Source: an uncultured Erysipelotrichaceae bacterium
GTDB lineage: Bacteria; Bacillota_I; Bacilli_A; Erysipelotrichales; Erysipelotrichaceae
DNA: 18,049 nucleotides
Direction: 5' to 3'
NCBI GenBank assembly: GCA_905201565.1
Contig: CAJKOS010000018.1
Location: 1-18,049, forward strand
The stretch's first letter is position 1, and each line of letters begins with the position of its first letter. The position numbers and the translations under genes are program-made. Shown in pieces: positions 12,208 through 18,049 of this stretch. The notes under the pieces were generated by a model. It saw only the letters and a program-made list of their open reading frames with translations, had not been told where the DNA came from and did no database searches.

Positions 12208-15200
12208 ATGACAGTTCATCTTCATGTGCGCAGTGCTTATTCACTGCTGGAAAGTACAATCCGCATTCCACAACTTGTCGCAAAGGCTGTGCAATGCGGC
12301 TATACATCGCTTGCCCTCACGGACCACAATGTCATGCATGGGACAGCTGCTTTTGTGCGCGCCTGCAAAAAGGCGGGCATCCATCCGATCATCGGCCTTG
12401 AGGCAGACTGCCTGTACCACGATGAAACCATTCCCTTCCTGTTGCTTGCCAAAGATAACATCGGCTACAGCAATCTCCTGAAGCTTTCAAGCATCATTTC
12501 CTGCAGGGAAAGACCATGTACAACAGAAGAGCTGATCGAGGCAAAGAACCACTGCTTCCTGCTTGCCTATGGGGAAGGTGGCTGGTGTGATGGGGCACTT
12601 GTCAAAGATGATCGGGAAGAGATCATCCGCCGTTTGTCGATCATGAAAGAGGAACTGGGGACATTTGATATCGCCTTGTCTTTTGAAGATTCTTCTTTAT
12701 GGAAAAACCGCAATGCGATATTGCATCAGATTGCCAATAGTCTTTCCATTTCCTGTTGTGCCTTAAACAAGGTGTACTACCTCAATGAACAGGATGCAGA
12801 AGGGTATCGGGCACTATGCGCATTGCGCGATGAAAAGAAGCTGAAAGATTCTTCATTGCCTTTGATCAGGGGCAGGTATCTGCGCAGTGCTGAAGAGATG
12901 GAACACCTCTACGACAGGGCGCTGTTGGAGCGCACCGAAGAGATCGCATTGGAATGCAGTGGAGATGGAACAGAGATCTCGACAACACTGCCTGACTATG
13001 GCGTTCCAGATGGTTTAAGTCATGAACAATATCTCACCCAGCTATCATTAGCAGGTCTGAAGAAGAGGATGGGTGGAGTTATTCATGATGTCTATGCAAA
13101 GCGCCTTCGCTATGAGCTTTCCATCATTGTGAAAATGCACTTTGAATCCTATTTCCTCATCGTCTATGACTACATCCGCTATGCCAAAAAGAAGGGGATA
13201 CTCGTCGGACCGGGAAGAGGCTCTGCAGCAGGTTCGCTTGTTGCCTATTGCCTTGGCATTACCGATGTGGATCCATTGCGCTATGGACTTCTTTTCGAAC
13301 GATTTCTCAATCCGGAAAGGGTGTCCATGCCGGATATTGATACTGACTTTCCTGATGACAGGCGCTCTGAAGTCATTGCCTATGTCAAAGAGAAATATGG
13401 AAATGACCATGTATGCGGCATCATTACCTTTCAGACAATGGGTGCCCGTGCAGCCGTTCGTGATGCGGCAAGGGTCCATGGTCTTTTCAGCAACGATACA
13501 GAAGTATTGTTAAAGGCAGTGGGTTCAGGAAATGAGACATTGCGTGAGAAATATAAGACAAAGCAGACTCTCAAAAGGCTTGTGGACAGCGAGAGGAAGT
13601 TTACGGCTGTCTTTAAGACCGCCCTCATCTTTGAAGGACTTCCCCGCAATGCGTCCGTGCATCCTGCCGGCATTGTCTTTTCAAAGCGGCCTCTTGTTGA
13701 AGTTGTTCCTCTTTCAAAAGGAGATGGACTGCTCGTCTCACAATATGAAGCAGGGTATCTGGAAGAAAGAGGTCTTATCAAGATGGACTTTCTGGCTTTG
13801 CGCAACCTGACGGTGATCGATGGCATTGTGCAGAAGATCCGGAAAGAGAATCCGATGTTTGATATCCATCATATCTCCTATGATGATAAAGAGATCTACC
13901 ATGTCTTTGCCCGGGGTGATACAACCGGTATCTTCCAGTTTGAAGCAGTGGATATGAAACAAATCCTGCGCCGCATGAAACCGGAGAGTTTTAATGATGT
14001 CGTTGCAGCAAATGCCTTGCGCAGACCCGGTGCCAGTGCTCATATCGATGAATATATTGAAAACCACCGCCATCCTGAAAACATTCACTGGCTCAGTGAA
14101 GAACTCAAACCAGTCCTGCAGGATACCTTTGGAATCATGATCTATCAGGAACAGGCAATGCTCACAAGCCGCATTGTGGCTGGGTTTTCCCTTGGCAAGG
14201 CGGATATGCTTAGAAAGGCAATTTCCAAAAAAGATGAAGCACAGCTTGTGCCACTGCAGAAGGAATTCATGCGCGGTGCTTTGAAAAACCACTACACAAA
14301 GGAGAAGGCAGAGGAAATCTGGAAGGTGATTGAACAGTTTGGTACATATGGTTTTAACAAATCCCATGCGGTTGCCTACACGATGGTATCCTGCCAGCTT
14401 GCATATCTCAAAGCCCGCTATCCTCTCTACTTTTATCAGGCACTGCTCAGCAGTGTGACGGGTGATCAGCACAAAACTGCCCAGTATGTGGATGAATGCC
14501 GGCATCGCGGCATTGTGGTGGAACGGTGCGATGTCAATCTTTCCACCGCTGACTACAATATTGAAAACGACCAGCTGCGCATGCCGCTATCGGCCATCAA
14601 AGATGTGGGCAGTGCTGCCGCAAAGAAGATCCTCGATGAACGGGAAGAAAATGGAACGTATCGGGACTATGTGGAATTTGTTGCAAGGGTTGACCTTGTG
14701 TCTGTTTCAAGGCGTACCATTGAGGCATTGATCTATGGTGGGGCATTAGATGGATTTGGACTGAGCAGGGCGACGATGATCGATGGACTCGATGAGTGTT
14801 TGAACTATGCAGGACTTGTCAGGGTCAGGGAAGGTGACAAGGTGCGGATCAATCCGGATCTTGTGTCTAAACCAATCTTTGTGCGCATCAAAGACAAGCT
14901 GTATGAGCGCAATCTCAAAGAGAAAGAAGTGCTCGGCTTTGTGCTTGGCAATGACATCACCGCCATGATGCGGAAGAAATACAACATTCATGACCCGGGG
15001 CTTTCCGTTTTCTTTGAAAGCCATGGCGAGGTGGTCACAAGCTTTGCCATGATTACCGCTGTGCGAAAGATCACTTCCCGCAACAACCGCCGCTATTGCC
15101 GTATGGCATTGACAGATGGTCTGACCGATATTACGGCAGCTTTATGGCCAAGTGAATATCAGAAATACAAAGATCAGCTAGTGGCTGGTTCGTTTGTGCG

Positions 15201-15282
15201 CTTTGATGGTAAAATGAACGAAAATGGATATATCCAGGCTGACAGGATAGAGATATTTGAAGGAAATGGTGAGGAAGAATGA
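12208..15282 (+). CDS. dnaE: DNA polymerase III alpha subunit, DnaE type
   Basis: 1024-residue C-family replicative polymerase. In order: N-terminal PHP domain (MTVHLHVRSAYSLL to about residue 210), polymerase palm with GPGRGSAAGS (334-343) and the catalytic Asp pair in PDIDTDF (375-381), fingers with GDTTGIFQFEA and YQEQAMLTSRIVAGFSLG, a helix-hairpin-helix region near 800-850, and a C-terminal OB fold (about 940-1015). In B. subtilis-like bacteria DnaE extends primers alongside PolC. Start: ATG 12208 gives the family N-terminus; ATG 12187 would add seven residues. Neither has a good ribosome binding site, and a -10 box sits just ahead. The PHP metal-site residues look degraded (Arg8 where a His is usual; KVYYL instead of a DxHY motif). 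The stop overlaps the response regulator start (ATGA). Confidence 0.96.
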   Translation: MTVHLHVRSAYSLLESTIRIPQLVAKAVQCGYTSLALTDHNVMHGTAAFVRACKKAGIHPIIGLEADCLYHDETIPFLLLAKDNIGYSNLLKLSSIISCRERPCTTEELIEAKNHCFLLAYGEGGWCDGALVKDDREEIIRRLSIMKEELGTFDIALSFEDSSLWKNRNAILHQIANSLSISCCALNKVYYLNEQDAEGYRALCALRDEKKLKDSSLPLIRGRYLRSAEEMEHLYDRALLERTEEIALECSGDGTEISTTLPDYGVPDGLSHEQYLTQLSLAGLKKRMGGVIHDVYAKRLRYELSIIVKMHFESYFLIVYDYIRYAKKKGILVGPGRGSAAGSLVAYCLGITDVDPLRYGLLFERFLNPERVSMPDIDTDFPDDRRSEVIAYVKEKYGNDHVCGIITFQTMGARAAVRDAARVHGLFSNDTEVLLKAVGSGNETLREKYKTKQTLKRLVDSERKFTAVFKTALIFEGLPRNASVHPAGIVFSKRPLVEVVPLSKGDGLLVSQYEAGYLEERGLIKMDFLALRNLTVIDGIVQKIRKENPMFDIHHISYDDKEIYHVFARGDTTGIFQFEAVDMKQILRRMKPESFNDVVAANALRRPGASAHIDEYIENHRHPENIHWLSEELKPVLQDTFGIMIYQEQAMLTSRIVAGFSLGKADMLRKAISKKDEAQLVPLQKEFMRGALKNHYTKEKAEEIWKVIEQFGTYGFNKSHAVAYTMVSCQLAYLKARYPLYFYQALLSSVTGDQHKTAQYVDECRHRGIVVERCDVNLSTADYNIENDQLRMPLSAIKDVGSAAAKKILDEREENGTYRDYVEFVARVDLVSVSRRTIEALIYGGALDGFGLSRATMIDGLDECLNYAGLVRVREGDKVRINPDLVSKPIFVRIKDKLYERNLKEKEVLGFVLGNDITAMMRKKYNIHDPGLSVFFESHGEVVTSFAMITAVRKITSRNNRRYCRMALTDGLTDITAALWPSEYQKYKDQLVAGSFVRFDGKMNENGYIQADRIEIFEGNGEEE

Positions 15283-15941
15283 CAAGAATACTGATTGTGG
15301 ATGATGAAGCGGATATCCGTGAAGTTGTCAGAGAATATGCAGAAATTAATGGATATGTGGCTGATGAGGCAGAAGATGGCATGATTGCCCTGCAGAAGAT
15401 CAGGGAACAGCGGTATGACCTTGTCATCGTGGATGTCATGATGCCGCGGCTTGATGGTTTTTCACTATGCCGTGAGATACGCAATATCGTCGATGTGCCG
15501 ATTATCATCCTTTCTGCCCGCCAGGAAGAATATGACAAGCTGTTTGGTTTTGAACTTGGTGTAGATGATTATGTTGTCAAACCATTTTCACCAAAGGAAC
15601 TGATGGCAAGGGTGAAGGTGGTGCTGGAAAGGAAACGTTCCCACCACAGCAATGTCATGCAGTTTGATGGACTGCAGATTGATGTGGAAGGCAGAACTGT
15701 TTCGGTTGATGGGGAAAGGGCAGCTCTTACTCCAAAGGAAATCGATCTGCTCATCTGCCTTGCCTCTCATCCAAATGTTGCCTTGTTGCGCAGCAGACTG
15801 CTCAATGAAGTGTGGGATATTGATTTCTATGGTGATGACAGAACAGTGGATTCACATATCAAGATGCTCAGGGCACACCTTGGCAAATACCGGGATTACA
15901 TTGTGACTGTCAGAGGAATGGGGTACAAGTTTGAAGTTTGA
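15279..15941 (+). CDS. OmpR/PhoB-family response regulator
   Basis: 220-residue two-component response regulator. The receiver domain (1-115) has the acidic pair Asp8/Asp9, the phosphoacceptor Asp52 in VIVDVMMPRLDG, Ser79 and Lys101 in YVVKPFSPKEL. The winged-helix DNA-binding domain (about 125-220) has LTPKEIDLLICLASHPN, the recognition helix DDRTVDSHIKMLRAHLG and the closing hairpin VRGMGYKFEV. All active-site residues are present, so it should be phosphorylated by the histidine kinase encoded next. The start is set by the ATGA overlap with dnaE and by GAGGA at 15271-15275. The signal and target genes cannot be read from the sequence. Placement within a dnaE operon is unusual. Confidence 0.97.
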   Translation: MTRILIVDDEADIREVVREYAEINGYVADEAEDGMIALQKIREQRYDLVIVDVMMPRLDGFSLCREIRNIVDVPIIILSARQEEYDKLFGFELGVDDYVVKPFSPKELMARVKVVLERKRSHHSNVMQFDGLQIDVEGRTVSVDGERAALTPKEIDLLICLASHPNVALLRSRLLNEVWDIDFYGDDRTVDSHIKMLRAHLGKYRDYIVTVRGMGYKFEV

Positions 15942-17382
15942 TTTCCGTGGCATCCGCCTGAGGATGATGCTTGCCTTTCTTGCCCTGGCACTTTCGGTCA
16001 TCTTTCTGCTCGGCGCTTTACAGATCTCTTTGATCAGACCATATTTCCGGGAAAGCAAGACAGCTTCCATCAAGGGCATTGCCTCCGCTATCCAGGAAAT
16101 GCTGTTGTCAAGTGATGGTGGAAGCAGTGAAGATGTTGAAAATGCCTTCCAGCAGGCGGTGGAAAGCAATGCCTGTGTGGTGATATACAATGATGAAAAC
16201 CAGTCTGTCTATGAAGCGGATATGCTTGGAACGGGTTGTGTGTTCAACGGTGCTGTGACAACGGACAGCGATGTCAACTTTCATGATGCTTTGACACTCA
16301 GGACACTGGTCGATGAAAGTGGTGGGGAATACTCAGCGCAGGTAAACAATACCCGCACATCCCAGCAAATGCTCGTCTATGGTGTGGCGGTGCACGAAAA
16401 CCTTGCGGATTATTATATGTACTTCAACACACCACTTGAACCGGCAGACAGCCTGATCACCCTGTTTTCCAACCAGTATCTCATCTATACGGTCGTGGTC
16501 ATCTTCTTTGCGGCATTGTCCGCTTACTGGTTTTCCGGTATGCTGGCCAATCCGATTGTCAAAATGCGCAAGGAAGCCGCAAGACTTTCCGATGCGGACT
16601 ATGATGTGCACTTTGATGGTGGCTCTTTCTCAGAGACAAAAGACCTTGCCAGCACATTGAATAAAGCGGCAGAAGAGCTGGAAAAAACCGATGAACTTCG
16701 CCGTGATCTCATGGCAAATGTCTCCCATGATATCCGCACACCTTTGACCAACATCCGTGCCTATGCCGAAATGGTGAGGGATATATCTGGAGAGGACAAG
16801 GAAAAGCGCACAAAGCACATGAATGTCATCATCCGTGAGACGGAATACCTCAACCGCCTGGTCAATGAGATGAGTGAACTGTCATTGATGCAGTCAGGCA
16901 ACTATGTTCTTGAGAAGACGAATGTGGACATCAGTGAAAGATTGCGGGAAATCGGTGAGATGAATGAACCGCTCATCAAAAAGAGCGGGTTGCAGCTGAT
17001 TGTAGAAGGTGATGAACATTGCGTAATCTATGCGGATGATCTCAAGATCAAAGAAGTCATTCATAACTTTCTGACCAATGCCATCCGCCACTCACAAAGC
17101 GGTGGCAGGATATGGATGCGCGCCTATGAGAAAGAAGAAGGTGTCATCCAGGTAGAAGTGGAAGATGAAGGAGATGGCATTGCAAAAGAAGACCTCGAAA
17201 AGATCTGGGACAGATACCAGAAGTCCAGCCGTTCCTTCACCCGCAATACAAATTCCACGGGTTTAGGCTTATCGATTGTCAAGGCAATTCTCGATGCCCA
17301 CCATGCCCAATATGGTGTGGTTTCAACACTCAACAAAGGTTCTACCTTCTGGTTTGCATTTGGAGATTATGATGAAGACTGA
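15931..17382 (+). CDS. Sensor histidine kinase (two transmembrane helices, HAMP)
   Basis: 483-residue membrane sensor. Helix 1 is at about 12-36, an extracellular sensing domain at 37-181, helix 2 at 182-204, a HAMP linker at about 205-258, the H-box with His266 (NVSHDIRTPLTNIRAYAEMV), the N-box with Asn383 (NFLTNAIRHS), G1 DEGDG (412-416), the F-box region and G2 GLGL (444-447). All catalytic boxes are intact; it should autophosphorylate at His266 and pass phosphate to the preceding regulator. TTG 15931 was chosen as start: it overlaps the regulator by 11 bases, has AGAGGAATGGGG just upstream and supplies a basic N-terminus (MKFDFRGIRLR) before helix 1; ATG 15964 would leave almost no cytoplasmic residues. 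The extracellular domain, with several Asn and Ser, resembles nothing I can name. The stop overlaps the next gene by 11 bases. Confidence 0.95.
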   Translation: MKFDFRGIRLRMMLAFLALALSVIFLLGALQISLIRPYFRESKTASIKGIASAIQEMLLSSDGGSSEDVENAFQQAVESNACVVIYNDENQSVYEADMLGTGCVFNGAVTTDSDVNFHDALTLRTLVDESGGEYSAQVNNTRTSQQMLVYGVAVHENLADYYMYFNTPLEPADSLITLFSNQYLIYTVVVIFFAALSAYWFSGMLANPIVKMRKEAARLSDADYDVHFDGGSFSETKDLASTLNKAAEELEKTDELRRDLMANVSHDIRTPLTNIRAYAEMVRDISGEDKEKRTKHMNVIIRETEYLNRLVNEMSELSLMQSGNYVLEKTNVDISERLREIGEMNEPLIKKSGLQLIVEGDEHCVIYADDLKIKEVIHNFLTNAIRHSQSGGRIWMRAYEKEEGVIQVEVEDEGDGIAKEDLEKIWDRYQKSSRSFTRNTNSTGLGLSIVKAILDAHHAQYGVVSTLNKGSTFWFAFGDYDED

Positions 17383-18049
17383 TTATCTTTATGGAACAAA
17401 TTACAGAATCTATCAGCCAGAAGAGATGTATCATTTCAACAGCGATACGGAATTTCTTGGCAGGATGATAGAAGCAGACAGAAATGACACATTGCTTGAT
17501 ATCGGTACATGTACCGGAGCATTGTTACTCTATGCTTCATTGTATACGCGCCATCTTACAGGGGTTGATCTTTTTGAAGAGGTCTGCACAGTCGCAAGAG
17601 ACAATCTTGCCATGAATGGGGTGGAAGCTGAAATTGTGGCAGGGCGCATACAGGACTTTGTCCATGCACCATTTGATGTGATCATCTGTAATCCACCATA
17701 TTTTGCGACTAAGAATGATGCTCTCAAAAATGACAATCCCTACCGTCTTGCGGCACGCCATGAAGACTATCTTCCCCTTCATGAGTTGTTTGCTAGTGTG
17801 AAAAGGTTATTGAAGGAAGATGGCACATTCTATATGGTGCACAGGCCATCCCGCATGGAGGAAATAGTCTCCCTTGCCAGTCAATATCAACTCTATCTAT
17901 CGCAAAGGCGCATTGCCTTTGATAAACCAGGTGGTATTGAAAAATCCTGTGTGCTTGCCGAAGAAATCGGGCATTATCGCACCAGCTCCGGAAACATTTT
18001 AGACCAGAATAAGGTAGAAAGCCGAAAGCAGGAATATCGAGCTCGGCTT
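17372..18049 (+). CDS. TrmN6/YabB-like tRNA (adenine-N6) methyltransferase (cut by the right edge)
   Basis: 226 codons are visible and the frame is still open at the window end. It is a class I SAM-dependent methyltransferase: motif I LLDIGTCTGALLLYA (41-55), an acidic residue ending the next strand in GVDLFEE, and the N6-adenine signature NPPY (107-110) in DVIICNPPYF. The stretch RLAARHEDYLPLHEL and the later YMVHRPSRMEEI match the YabB/TrmN6 family, which methylates A37 of tRNA1(Val) in E. coli; the substrate in Firmicutes is inferred. Members are about 245 residues long, so little is missing. ATG 17372 (GGAG 6 bases upstream) was chosen over the adjacent in-frame ATG 17369. It overlaps the histidine kinase by 11 bases and is co-transcribed with dnaE. 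Confidence 0.88.
   Translation, partial: MKTDYLYGTNYRIYQPEEMYHFNSDTEFLGRMIEADRNDTLLDIGTCTGALLLYASLYTRHLTGVDLFEEVCTVARDNLAMNGVEAEIVAGRIQDFVHAPFDVIICNPPYFATKNDALKNDNPYRLAARHEDYLPLHELFASVKRLLKEDGTFYMVHRPSRMEEIVSLASQYQLYLSQRRIAFDKPGGIEKSCVLAEEIGHYRTSSGNILDQNKVESRKQEYRARL

Noticed and set aside
12070..12225. N-terminal extension of the PBP up to 12225
   Set aside because: The extra 52 codons cross the promoter region and overlap the dnaE start; ATG 12069 has a ribosome binding site and a typical basic head.
13738..14505. A 255-codon minus-strand frame
   Set aside because: It is a shadow of dnaE, which is intact through this stretch; the protein shows no recognisable pattern and no ribosome binding site was seen.

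Overview
The window looks like the chromosome of a low-to-mid GC Bacillota (Firmicutes) bacterium. I favour a member of Erysipelotrichia or a near relative: the gene content is Firmicutes-like (seven-gene comG operon, FMN riboswitch with ribU, cmk-der-gpsA), while the EF-P tip loop resembles what I remember of Mollicutes-type EF-P. That placement is an inference from memory, not a database result. Nearly every base is explained by housekeeping genes, gene spacing is tight, and no insertion sequence, phage gene, CRISPR array, tRNA or rRNA was seen. No gap between genes exceeds about 230 bases.

Layout. Positions 1-3014 (+) hold the competence pseudopilus operon, starting inside comGA and continuing through comGB, C, D, E, F and G, with strongly overlapping reading frames. 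A separate promoter at 3011-3038 then drives efp (3064-3621), which ends in a hairpin terminator. Next is a basic-headed multi-pass membrane protein of unknown function (3736-4644). An FMN riboswitch with a leader terminator (4689-4852) controls ribU, the riboflavin ECF S-component (4874-5479). After its terminator a new promoter starts an operon of an unrecognised tail-anchored coiled-coil protein (5569-6429), cmk, der and gpsA; the last three are coupled by 4-base ATGA overlaps. The operon ends at a terminator at 9419-9446.

A convergent gene on the minus strand (9496-12069) encodes a bifunctional class A penicillin-binding protein with a Pro/Thr repeat tail. It is divergent from a plus-strand operon of dnaE (12208-15282), an OmpR-type response regulator, a sensor histidine kinase and a TrmN6/YabB-like tRNA methyltransferase that runs off the right edge. 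Junctions in this operon overlap by 4 to 11 bases.

How the genes relate: DNA uptake (comG), translation (efp, der, tRNA methylation), nucleotide, phospholipid and cofactor supply (cmk, gpsA, ribU), cell wall synthesis (PBP) and replication (dnaE) sit side by side. A two-component system of unknown signal is embedded in the replication operon. The points most worth a second look are the EF-P whose tip residue is Met instead of a modifiable Lys or Arg, the two unrecognised membrane-associated proteins with look-alike promoter and leader sequences, a dnaE start only about 6 bases downstream of a perfect -10 box, and altered active-site residues in the DnaE PHP domain and the PBP glycosyltransferase. 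I see no clear case for an entirely new multi-gene system.
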